Shown here: piece by piece, positions 1 through 5,956 of the stretch
How positions within the stretch are numbered: position 1 is the first letter of the stretch
How the letters are laid out: each line of letters opens with the position of its first letter
Translations under genes and position numbers: made by a program
From: 66-474 sp035547895
Lineage (GTDB): Bacteria; Pseudomonadota; Gammaproteobacteria; Xanthomonadales; Rhodanobacteraceae
Length of the DNA stretch: 8,952 nt
Assembly (NCBI GenBank): GCA_035547895.1
Contig: DASZTT010000179.1
Coordinates: 1 to 8,952 of the forward strand
Direction: 5' to 3'
Notes under the pieces: generated by a model
The model's database searches: none
Told to the model about the DNA's origin: nothing
Seen by the model: the letters and a program-made list of their open reading frames with translations, nothing else

Positions 1-41
1 AGGGCCGGCGCCACGCGTGCGACGATTGCTTCGGTCTCCAT
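1..41 (-). CDS. rimP: Probable ribosome maturation factor RimP, first 13 codons only (runs off the left edge)
   Basis: Only the N-terminus is visible; from the ATG at 41 it reads METEAIVARVAPA. The GGAG at 49-46, four bases upstream, is a usable though close ribosome binding site. RimP helps mature the 30S ribosomal subunit in the cytoplasm. The identification is mainly positional: initiator tRNA followed by rimP-nusA-infB is a conserved order in gammaproteobacteria, and the short sequence resembles the first helix of RimP proteins. An ATG ten bases upstream, at 51, opens a different frame rich in Arg and Gly that does not look like RimP, so I prefer 41. Thirteen residues cannot prove the family. 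Any other gene placed after the tRNA remains possible. Confidence 0.5.
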   Translation of the reverse strand, partial: METEAIVARVAPA

Positions 42-60
42 CGCGCTCCATGAATTCCGG

Positions 61-87
61 AAATAAAAAATGGGCACAAGGCCCATT
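61..87 (-). terminator. Rho-independent terminator between the initiator tRNA and rimP
   Basis: Read on the minus strand, AATGGGC (87-81), loop CTTGT, GCCCATT (75-69) form a perfect 7-bp stem, followed at once by TTTTATTT (68-61). This is a textbook intrinsic terminator. It would end the tRNA transcript about 84 bases after the CCA end. It stops only 20 bases before the predicted rimP start at 41, so there is almost no room for a separate rimP promoter. It may therefore act as a partial terminator (attenuator), with rimP and the genes after it made by readthrough. Confidence 0.85.
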
Positions 88-138
88 CCTTAAGTCGCCG
101 TTTTCGCTTCCAGTAGTCGGCGTTCCGCGTCCTGCGGA

Positions 139-163
139 TCAGGGAACCGAGCAACTTCCCTGA
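139..163 (-). repeat. 8-bp perfect inverted repeat (hairpin) in the tRNA 3' trailer
   Basis: TCAGGGAA (163-156) and TTCCCTGA (146-139) pair perfectly around a 9-base loop in the RNA downstream of the tRNA CCA end at 171. No T-tract follows, so it is not a terminator by itself. It may be a processing signal for the tRNA precursor or part of the leader structure ahead of rimP. Its role is inferred; the base pairing is seen directly. Confidence 0.5.
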
Positions 164-170
164 CAAGGCC

Positions 171-247
171 TGGTAGCGGGGGCAGGATTTGAACCTGCGA
201 CCTTCGGGTTATGAGCCCGACGAGCTGCCAGACTGCTCCACCCCGCA
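171..247 (-). tRNA. metY: Initiator tRNA-fMet, anticodon CAU
   Basis: A complete 77-base cloverleaf can be drawn: a 7-base acceptor arm, a D stem GAGC/GCTC, an anticodon stem TCGGG/CCCGA with loop CTCATAA (anticodon at 213-211), a variable loop AGGTC, a T stem GCAGG/CCTGC with loop TTCAAAT, discriminator A, and a genome-encoded CCA (173-171). The initiator identity elements are all present: three consecutive G-C pairs at 29-31/39-41, an A11-U24 pair in the D stem, and no Watson-Crick pair at 1-72. That last position is U1-U72 here, whereas E. coli has C1-A72. The tRNA delivers formyl-methionine to start codons. Its place upstream of rimP matches metY of E. coli; the gene symbol rests on that parallel. 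Confidence 0.96.
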
Positions 248-260
248 ACAGGGAACGCAC

Positions 261-289
261 ATTATGGCGCCAGCGGGGGTTTTTTGCAA
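261..289 (-). promoter_or_regulatory. Predicted sigma70-type promoter for the initiator tRNA
   Basis: On the minus strand, TTGCAA (289-284) and CATAAT (266-261) are separated by exactly 17 bases. They match the -35 consensus at 4 of 6 positions and the -10 consensus at 5 of 6. The expected start of transcription is near 254, about seven bases before the mature tRNA 5' end at 247, as expected for a tRNA with a short leader. A run of six A bases in the spacer next to the -35 box makes it AT-richer than its surroundings. Confidence 0.7.
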
Positions 290-357
290 CCGAGAGGTGC
301 AACCGGCCGCATTCCGGAGGCCGCTTTCGGCAACCCCGGCACGAGGCGGCTGCCGTG

Positions 358-390
358 AAAAATCAGGCCGCGGAAGATCGTTCCGGCGGC
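358..390 (-). terminator. Probable Rho-independent terminator of the nuo operon
   Basis: On the minus strand, GCCG (390-387), a bulged C (386) and CGGAA (385-381) pair with TTCCG (375-371) and CGGC (370-367) across the loop CGATC. This gives a 9-bp stem with one bulge. It is followed by CTGA and then five T bases (362-358). The T-tract is offset by four bases, so it is weaker than an ideal terminator. It lies 59 bases after the nuoN stop and ahead of the tRNA promoter, the expected place to separate the two units. I saw nothing else between 248 and 448 apart from the tRNA promoter and the hairpin at the nuoN stop. Confidence 0.55.
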
Positions 391-441
391 TATCGGCGCA
401 CGCCGGTCCGCCCGGAGCGGCGCCATGCAGCGATCAGGGAT

Positions 442-461
442 GGCCGCGTCAAAACGCGGCC
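442..461 (-). repeat. Perfect 8-bp hairpin spanning the nuoN stop codon
   Basis: GGCCGCGT (461-454) and ACGCGGCC (449-442) pair perfectly around the loop TTTG. The nuoN stop TGA (451-449) straddles the loop and the start of the 3' arm. No T-tract follows, so it is unlikely to terminate on its own. It may stabilise the mRNA 3' end or pause RNA polymerase ahead of the terminator at 390-358. Confidence 0.4.
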
Positions 462-1885
462 TGGCACCACGCGTACAGCACGCCGGAGAAACCGATCATC
501 GCGATCAGGCCCAGCGCATTGATCGACAGCAGCCAGCGCAGCGTCAGGTCGGATTTCGCGGCCAGCGGCTCGACGCCCTCTGCGGGCACGTCGAAGTACA
601 TCACCTTGATCACCCGGAGGTAGTAGAACAGCCCGATGATCGAGCAGATGATCGCGACGATCGCCAGCCACAACATGCCGCCGTCGATCGCGGCTTTCAA
701 CACCAGCACCTTGGCGGCGAAACCCCACAGCGGCGGGATGCCGGCCAGCGAGAACATCGAGATCGCCATCATGCCGGCGAACCAGGGCGAGCGGCGGTTC
801 AGTCCCTTCAGGTCGTCGATCATCTCGCACTCGAAACCCTTGCGCGCCAGCGCCAGGATCACGCCGAAGGCGACGGTCTCCATCAACGCGAAGCACACCG
901 CGTAGAACAACGCGGACGAATAGCCTTCCGGCGTCGGATTGGCGAGGCCCAGGAACACGAAGCCCATGTGCGAGATGGTCGAATACGCCAGCATGCGCTT
1001 CAGATTGGCCTGCGCGATCGCGACCACGTTGCCGACCACCAGCGACAGCGCGGCCATGATCGCCAGCATCATCCGCCAATCGTGCGCGAGCGGACCCAGG
1101 CCCACTTCCAGCAGCCGGTACGCCAGGCCCACCGCCGCCAGCTTCGGCACCGCGCTGATGTACATCGCGACCGGCGTGGGCGCGCCTTCGTAGACGTCGG
1201 GCAGCCACATGTGGAACGGCACCGCGCCGAATTCGAAGCCGATGCCGACCACCAGGAACACCAGCCCGAACTGCAACAGGTGCGGATGCGCGGTCGTACC
1301 GGCCGCGGCGAAGACGGCATGCAGGTCGAGCGTGCCGGTGGCGCCGTAGACCAGCGACATGCCGAACAGCAGCAGGCCCGAGGCCAGCGCACCCAGCACG
1401 AAGAACTTGATCGCGGCTTCGGACGAAAGGCGGGATTCGCGATTCAGCGCTACCAGCGCGAAGGCCGGCAGCGTGAACAATTCGAGGCCGAGGTACACGG
1501 TGATCAGGCTGCCCGCCGACACCAGGAACATCACCCCGAGCACCGAGAAGATCGACAAAGAATAGAACTCGCCGAGGAACAACTGGCGGTCCTTCAGCCA
1601 CGGCCGCGCCATCACGAACATCAGCACCGTCGCGATCAGCACGGTGGCCTTCAGGATCTCGGCCATGTGGTCGCGCACGAACATGCCGCCGAACGCGGTG
1701 ACGGTCTGCGGTGTCTGCCCCTGGATGACGAGGAAGACGCCGACCAGCATCACGATGATCGCCACCCAGTGGGTGGCATCGCGCTGATCGTCGTTGATGA
1801 ACACGTCGAACAGCAGCACCAGGCACGCCGCGGCGGTCAGGTACAGTTCGGGCAATATCACCAACAGGTCATTGAGCGAAATCAT
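449..1885 (-). CDS. nuoN: NADH-quinone oxidoreductase subunit N (complex I, antiporter-like)
   Basis: A 478-residue polytopic membrane protein of normal family length. NuoN is the innermost of the three large antiporter-like subunits of the complex I membrane arm and takes part in proton translocation. Visible hallmarks: Glu135 in YLGLEL, the conserved TM5 glutamate (E. coli Glu133); Lys160 in AAIKFFVLGA; the motif PFHMWLPD (223-230); Lys248 in AVPKLA, the central lysine; NLKRMLAYSTISHMG (294-308); and Lys392/Lys397 in the distal half, one of which should be the exit-channel lysine. The ATG at 1885 has AAGGAA (1897-1892) six bases upstream. It is the last nuo gene, 75 bases after nuoM. An 8-bp hairpin spans its TGA stop. 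Confidence 0.97.
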   Translation of the reverse strand: MISLNDLLVILPELYLTAAACLVLLFDVFINDDQRDATHWVAIIVMLVGVFLVIQGQTPQTVTAFGGMFVRDHMAEILKATVLIATVLMFVMARPWLKDRQLFLGEFYSLSIFSVLGVMFLVSAGSLITVYLGLELFTLPAFALVALNRESRLSSEAAIKFFVLGALASGLLLFGMSLVYGATGTLDLHAVFAAAGTTAHPHLLQFGLVFLVVGIGFEFGAVPFHMWLPDVYEGAPTPVAMYISAVPKLAAVGLAYRLLEVGLGPLAHDWRMMLAIMAALSLVVGNVVAIAQANLKRMLAYSTISHMGFVFLGLANPTPEGYSSALFYAVCFALMETVAFGVILALARKGFECEMIDDLKGLNRRSPWFAGMMAISMFSLAGIPPLWGFAAKVLVLKAAIDGGMLWLAIVAIICSIIGLFYYLRVIKVMYFDVPAEGVEPLAAKSDLTLRWLLSINALGLIAMIGFSGVLYAWCQAAF

Positions 1886-1961
1886 TTGCGTTTCCTTTGC
1901 GGTCGTCCCTGGCCGCAGAATCGAAAGTCGGCATCCCTGCCTGCACTTTTCGGGAAGGCAT
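1869..1961 (-). other. Short ORF (30 codons) bridging nuoM and nuoN; coding status unknown
   Basis: An ATG shares one base with the nuoM stop (TGATG, 1963-1959). It opens a frame, MPSRKVQAGMPTFD and onward to NDFAQ, that ends in TGA at 1871-1869, 16 bases inside nuoN in another frame. The predicted peptide is hydrophilic and matches no family I know. The nuoN ribosome binding site lies inside it. It may be an accident of GC-rich DNA, where stops are rare, or it may let ribosomes reinitiate and continue to nuoN. I do not claim a functional protein. Confidence 0.15.
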
Positions 1962-3472
1962 CAAACCTTCGTGGTCATCAAATGCGTGACCAGCTGCGCG
2001 ACCGAGGAATCCATCAGGTGCATCAGCGGCCACGGATAAACGCCCATCGCCAGCACCGCGACAGCGAACGCCGTCAGCACCCAGCCCTCGCGCCCCGTCA
2101 GCTTCGGCATCGCCGCGGCTTCCTCGGTGGGCGCGGTTCCCCACACGATGCGCTTGACCAGCCACAACGTGTAGGCCGCGCCGATGATCAGCGAAAACGC
2201 GGCGAACAGCGCGATCCACGGATTCGCCGTGAAGGCCGACAGGATTACCATGAATTCGCCGACGAATCCTGATGTGAACGGCAGGCCGCAGTTGGCCATC
2301 GCGAACAGCACCCAAAACGCCGCGAACCACGGCATCACCTTGGCGAGGCCGCCGTAGGCCGCGATCTCGCGCGTATGCAGGCGGTCGTACATCACGCCAA
2401 TGCAGGTGAACAGCGCACCCGACACGAAGCCGTGCGAGATCATCTGCACCACCGCGCCCTGCACGCCGAGTTGCGCGGTCTGCACGTCGTGCTGTCCGCG
2501 TGCCAGCATGTACACGATGAACAAGCCCAGCGTCACGAAGCCCATGTGTGCGATGGACGAATACGCGACCAGCTTCTTCATGTCGGGCTGCACCAGCGCG
2601 ACGTAGCCGATGTAGATGATCGCGATGAGGCTGAGCAGGATGATCAGCCACGCGAAGTGCTGCGACGCATCGGGCGTGATCGGCAGCGAGAAGCGGATGA
2701 AGCCGTAGGTGCCGACCTTCAGCATGATCGCGGCCAGGATCACCGAACCGCCGGTCGGCGCCTCGACGTGCGCATCCGGCAGCCACGTATGCACCGGCAC
2801 CATCGGGGTCTTTACCGCGAACGCGATCAGGAACGAGAAGAACAGCCAGCTCTGTTCCTGCATCGTGAACGGGAAGTTCCACAACGTGGACAGATCGAAA
2901 CTGCCCGCGCGGTGGTACATGTAGAGCAAGCCGACCAGGAAGAAGATCGAGCCGAAGAACGTGTAGATGAAGAACTTCAGGGTCGCGTACACGCGCCGCG
3001 GTCCGCCCCAGATGCCGATCAGGAAGAACATCGGGATCAGGATGGCTTCGAAGAACAGATAGAACAGCAGCGCGTCCATCGCACAGAACACGCCGATCAG
3101 CAGGCCTTCCAGCACCAGCATCGCGGCCATGTACTGGTGCACCTTGTCCTTGATCACCTGCCAGGCACCGCCGACCACCAGGATCGACGTGAAGCTGGTG
3201 AGCACGATCAGGGCGACCGCAATGCCGTCCACGCCCATGTGGTAGCTGGTGTTGATGCCCGGGATCCAGCGCAGGTTTTCCTGCAACTGGAAGCCGCCGG
3301 CGCCGATCTGGTATTGCGCAAGCATCACCAGGCTGAGTGCGAACGTGATGACGCTGAACGCCAGGGTCAGCCAGCGCGCGAGGTGCGGGCGCGCGCTGCC
3401 CGCCAGCAGCACGATGATCGCGCCGAGGCACGGAAACCAGATCAGCACGCTCAGGATGGGCCAGTTGCTCAT
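1961..3472 (-). CDS. nuoM: NADH-quinone oxidoreductase subunit M (complex I, antiporter-like)
   Basis: A 503-residue inner-membrane protein of normal length, the middle antiporter-like proton-pumping subunit of complex I. Key residues of the charged axis are intact: Glu142 in FFEAILIPMF (E. coli Glu144), Lys221 in AVKTPMVPVHTWLPDAH (E. coli Lys234), Lys252 in IMLKVGTYG (E. coli Lys265), and Glu406 in GFVGEF (E. coli Glu407). The family signature KKLVAYSSIAHMG occupies 299-311. The ATG at 3472 has AAGGA (3483-3479) six bases upstream. It follows nuoL by 31 bases and precedes nuoN by 75, and is surely co-transcribed with both. E. coli equivalents are recalled from family knowledge, not aligned here. 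Confidence 0.97.
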   Translation of the reverse strand: MSNWPILSVLIWFPCLGAIIVLLAGSARPHLARWLTLAFSVITFALSLVMLAQYQIGAGGFQLQENLRWIPGINTSYHMGVDGIAVALIVLTSFTSILVVGGAWQVIKDKVHQYMAAMLVLEGLLIGVFCAMDALLFYLFFEAILIPMFFLIGIWGGPRRVYATLKFFIYTFFGSIFFLVGLLYMYHRAGSFDLSTLWNFPFTMQEQSWLFFSFLIAFAVKTPMVPVHTWLPDAHVEAPTGGSVILAAIMLKVGTYGFIRFSLPITPDASQHFAWLIILLSLIAIIYIGYVALVQPDMKKLVAYSSIAHMGFVTLGLFIVYMLARGQHDVQTAQLGVQGAVVQMISHGFVSGALFTCIGVMYDRLHTREIAAYGGLAKVMPWFAAFWVLFAMANCGLPFTSGFVGEFMVILSAFTANPWIALFAAFSLIIGAAYTLWLVKRIVWGTAPTEEAAAMPKLTGREGWVLTAFAVAVLAMGVYPWPLMHLMDSSVAQLVTHLMTTKV

Positions 3473-3504
3473 GCGAAATCCTTGGAATGTTGCGTGCCGG
3501 CCAT
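3469..3504 (-). other. 11-codon ORF linking the nuoL stop to the nuoM start; coding status unknown
   Basis: The nuoL stop and a new ATG share a base (TGATG, 3506-3502). The frame reads MAGTQHSKDFA and ends in TGA (3471-3469), which overlaps the nuoM ATG as ATGA (3472-3469). The nuoM ribosome binding site is inside it. The layout is what stop-start translational coupling would use to keep ribosomes on the message between nuoL and nuoM. The peptide itself is probably not functional, and chance is a fair explanation for so short a frame. Confidence 0.2.
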
Positions 3505-5555
3505 CAGTGCAATCCCCAGTACCAGAGGCCGCCGAGCAGCAGGATCAGCCCGACGATCATCGCGAATGCGTAGTGATAGAGGAATCCGGTCTGCAGGCGA
3601 CGGAACACCCGCGAGCTGCGTTCGACCACCGATGCGGAACCGTCGATCATCACGCCATCCAGCACCGCGCGGTCGCCGCCCTTCCAGAGCGCGCGGCCCA
3701 GCTTCACGCCGCCGCGCGCGAACAGGTTGTAGTACACCTCGTCCACCCAGTACTTGCGGGTGAGCATCTTGAACACCGGCAGGAACATCCGTGCGGCGCG
3801 ATCGGCGATCGCCGGGTTGAACAGGTACACGTAGGTTGCAACGAGGAAGCCCGCCACCATGATCCAGAACGGCGCACTCGCGAACGCGCCCCAGAACATC
3901 GGCACGGTGCCGTGGAATTCCTCGGCCATGCGCGCCAGCACGTCGTGGCCGGGCAGCACCTTGATCGCGCTGCCGAACCAGCCGCCGTACAACAGCGGCT
4001 TGATGGTCACCCAGCCGATCATCACCGACGGGATCGCCAGCAGCACCAGCGGCACGGTGATCACCCACGGCGATTCCCTGGGCGGATGTTCGAGTTCACC
4101 CGGATTGTGCGCGTGATGCGGATCGTCGGAGGTCGATTTGGCGTGCGGCCCGCCCTCGACCCGGCCATGTCCGTGGCCCACCACCTTGAAGCGTTCCTTG
4201 CCGTGGAAGGTCATGTACAGCAGGCGGAAGCTGTAAAGCGCGGTCACGAACACGCCCAGCAGCACGCACCAGTACGCGTAGGTGGAACCGAAGATGTGCG
4301 ACGCTCCCACCGCTTCGATGATCTGGTCCTTCGAGAAGAATCCGGAGAAGCCCGGCGTCGCCACCAGCGCCAGCGAGCCGATCCACATGGTGATCCAGGT
4401 GACCGGCATGTACTTGCGCAGGCCGCCCATGCGGCGCATGTCCTGTTCGTGGTGCATCGCCACGATCACCGAGCCGGCGCCGAGGAACAGCAGCGCCTTG
4501 AAGAACGCATGCGTCATCAGATGGAAGATGCCGGCCGCGTACGCCGACACGCCCAGCGCCGTCACCATGTAGCCGAGCTGCGACAGCGTCGAATAGGCGA
4601 TCACGCGCTTGATGTCGTTCTGCACGATGCCGATGAGGCCCATGAAGAACGCAGTGGTCGCGCCGATGATCAACACCACCGACAGCGCGGTCGTGGACAT
4701 CTCGTACAGCGGCGACATCCGCGCCACCATGAAGATGCCGGCGGTGACCATGGTCGCGGCGTGGATCAGCGCCGAGATGGGGGTCGGGCCTTCCATCGAG
4801 TCGGGCAGCCACACGTGCAGCGGCACCTGCGCGGATTTGCCCATCGCCCCCACGAACAGCAGCAGGCAGATCAGCGTGGCCAGCGACCACGGATGTCCGC
4901 CGACCACTTCGATGGTGCGGCCCGCGAGATCCGGCGCCTGCGCGAACACGGCCGAATAATCCAGCGTATGGAAGGCGTACAGCACGCAGGCGATGCCGAG
5001 GATGAAGCCGAAGTCGCCGACGCGGTTGACGAGGAACGCCTTCAGCGCCGCGAAACTCGCACTCGGACGCTCGAACCAGAACCCGATCAGCAGGTACGAC
5101 ACCAGACCCACCAGCTCCCAGCCGATGAACAGCTGCAGGAAATTGTTGGCCAGCACCAGCATCAGCATCGAGAAGGTGAACAGCGCGATGTAGGCGAAGA
5201 AGCGCTGGAAGCCCGGATCGTCGCTCATGTAGCCGATCGTGTAGATGTGCACCATCAGCGACACGAACGTCACCACCACCAGCATCAGGGCGGTCAGCCG
5301 GTCGACGAGGAAGCCGATGCCGATGGTGAACTTGCCGACTTCGAGCCACGTGTAGACGTCGTGGTTGAACACCGCCGCCCCGCCCCACACCAGCTGGTAG
5401 AACACCATGCACGACAGTGCGAACGAAATCGCCACCGACACGATCGCGATGCCCGCTGCTCCGACGCGGCCGATCCGGTTGCGCAGCAGCCCCGCGATCA
5501 ACGCGCCCACCAGCGGCGCCGCGGCCAGCACTATCAAAAGGTTCTGGCTGATCAC
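3504..5555 (-). CDS. nuoL: NADH-quinone oxidoreductase subunit L (complex I, antiporter-like, distal)
   Basis: A 683-residue inner-membrane protein, the distal antiporter-like proton pump of complex I, whose C-terminal lateral helix runs along subunits M and N. Conserved residues are present: Glu147 in GWELVG (E. coli Glu144), Asp181 in NRVGDFGF, Lys240 in AMGKSAQVPLHVWLPDSM, His265 in SALIHAATMVTAG, His345/His349/Lys353 in HLMTHAFFKALLF, and Lys409-Asp410 in FSGFFSKDQ. It is about 70 residues longer than the E. coli protein (613). Part of the excess is a histidine-rich hydrophilic loop at about 461-493. The start is GTG (5555-5553), chosen because GAGGTG (5566-5561) lies five bases upstream and the N-terminus then fits the family. 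The GTG overlaps the stop of a short upstream ORF (GTGA), suggesting coupled translation. Confidence 0.97.
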   Translation of the reverse strand: MISQNLLIVLAAAPLVGALIAGLLRNRIGRVGAAGIAIVSVAISFALSCMVFYQLVWGGAAVFNHDVYTWLEVGKFTIGIGFLVDRLTALMLVVVTFVSLMVHIYTIGYMSDDPGFQRFFAYIALFTFSMLMLVLANNFLQLFIGWELVGLVSYLLIGFWFERPSASFAALKAFLVNRVGDFGFILGIACVLYAFHTLDYSAVFAQAPDLAGRTIEVVGGHPWSLATLICLLLFVGAMGKSAQVPLHVWLPDSMEGPTPISALIHAATMVTAGIFMVARMSPLYEMSTTALSVVLIIGATTAFFMGLIGIVQNDIKRVIAYSTLSQLGYMVTALGVSAYAAGIFHLMTHAFFKALLFLGAGSVIVAMHHEQDMRRMGGLRKYMPVTWITMWIGSLALVATPGFSGFFSKDQIIEAVGASHIFGSTYAYWCVLLGVFVTALYSFRLLYMTFHGKERFKVVGHGHGRVEGGPHAKSTSDDPHHAHNPGELEHPPRESPWVITVPLVLLAIPSVMIGWVTIKPLLYGGWFGSAIKVLPGHDVLARMAEEFHGTVPMFWGAFASAPFWIMVAGFLVATYVYLFNPAIADRAARMFLPVFKMLTRKYWVDEVYYNLFARGGVKLGRALWKGGDRAVLDGVMIDGSASVVERSSRVFRRLQTGFLYHYAFAMIVGLILLLGGLWYWGLH

Positions 5556-5635
5556 GCTTGCACCTCACGCAGCACGCTATTGTTCTGATGGGCCGCGTCG
5601 AGGGAGGCGCGGCGTCCTTGCTGACGATGTGTCAT
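5552..5635 (-). CDS. Possible 27-residue leader ORF between nuoK and nuoL
   Basis: The 92-base spacer between nuoK and nuoL contains an ATG at 5635 preceded by a strong ribosome binding site (AAGGGGAG, four bases CCGG, then ATG). The frame starts MTHRQQGRRASLDAAH, ends VLREVQA, and its TGA (5554-5552) overlaps the nuoL GTG start as GTGA. The peptide is hydrophilic, has no membrane segment, and resembles no family I recognise. The good binding site and exact stop-start overlap suggest translation that is coupled to nuoL. GC-rich DNA makes chance frames common, so this may be a spacer with no conserved product. Confidence 0.3.
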   Translation of the reverse strand: MTHRQQGRRASLDAAHQNNSVLREVQA

Positions 5636-5647
5636 CCGGCTCCCCTT

Positions 5648-5956
5648 CTAGTAGCGCAGCGAATCGATCTCGCCGACGTTGATCGTGCGGCGGTTGCGGA
5701 ACATCAACACCACGATGGCCAAGCCGATGGCCGACTCCGCGGCGGCCACCGTCATGATGAAGAACACGAACACCTGCCCCGACGGATTGCCGAGGAAGCG
5801 CGAGAACGCGACGAAATTGGTGTTGACGGCGAGCAGCATCAGCTCCGTGCACATCAGCAGCACGATCACGTTCTTGCGGTTGATGAAGAAGCCGGCGATC
5901 GAGATGCAGAACAGCACCGTCGCGAACACGATGTACCAGGAAAGAGGGATGCTCAT
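5648..5956 (-). CDS. nuoK: NADH-quinone oxidoreductase subunit K (complex I)
   Basis: A 102-residue protein with three membrane helices, matching the usual NuoK length. It lies in the membrane arm between NuoH/J and the antiporter-like subunits, and carries two buried glutamates of the proton pathway. These are Glu38 in LLMCTELMLLAVN and Glu74 in VAAAESAIGLAIV, 36 residues apart as in E. coli (Glu36 and Glu72). The C-terminus INVGEIDSLRY is typical. The ATG at 5956 overlaps the nuoJ stop as ATGA (5956-5953), with GAGGAG eight bases upstream within the end of nuoJ. The stop is TAG. A 92-base spacer separates it from nuoL. Confidence 0.97.
   Translation of the reverse strand: MSIPLSWYIVFATVLFCISIAGFFINRKNVIVLLMCTELMLLAVNTNFVAFSRFLGNPSGQVFVFFIMTVAAAESAIGLAIVVLMFRNRRTINVGEIDSLRY

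Noticed and set aside
90..302. 70-codon minus-strand frame covering the tRNA
   Set aside because: It is the tRNA-fMet gene read as protein; the stretch GLITRRSQVQILPP is the common result of translating tRNA sequence. No protein is supported.
442..461. Hairpin at the nuoN stop as the operon terminator
   Set aside because: No T-tract follows the stem on the minus strand. The structure at 390-358, with five T bases, is the better candidate.
390..1826. Second long minus-strand frame running through nuoN
   Set aside because: It is an out-of-frame reading of nuoN, rich in Arg, Gly and Ala. The true frame has all the NuoN motifs.
1886..1960. nuoM-nuoN spacer as a site for an internal promoter or terminator
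   Set aside because: Only a weak 5-bp TGCCT/AGGCA pairing with a long loop is visible, with no T-tract and no convincing -35/-10 pair.
425..2272. Plus-strand open frame of 615 codons opposite nuoN and the end of nuoM
   Set aside because: It has the same antisense shadow composition (His, Arg, Gln and Glu repeats) and no family resemblance, and nuoN is unmistakable on the other strand.
3249..5588. Very long plus-strand open frame of 779 codons opposite nuoL and nuoM
   Set aside because: It is antisense to two clear membrane-protein genes. Its product is full of His, Arg, Gln and Asp, as expected when hydrophobic GC-rich codons are read backwards. It has no recognisable domain.
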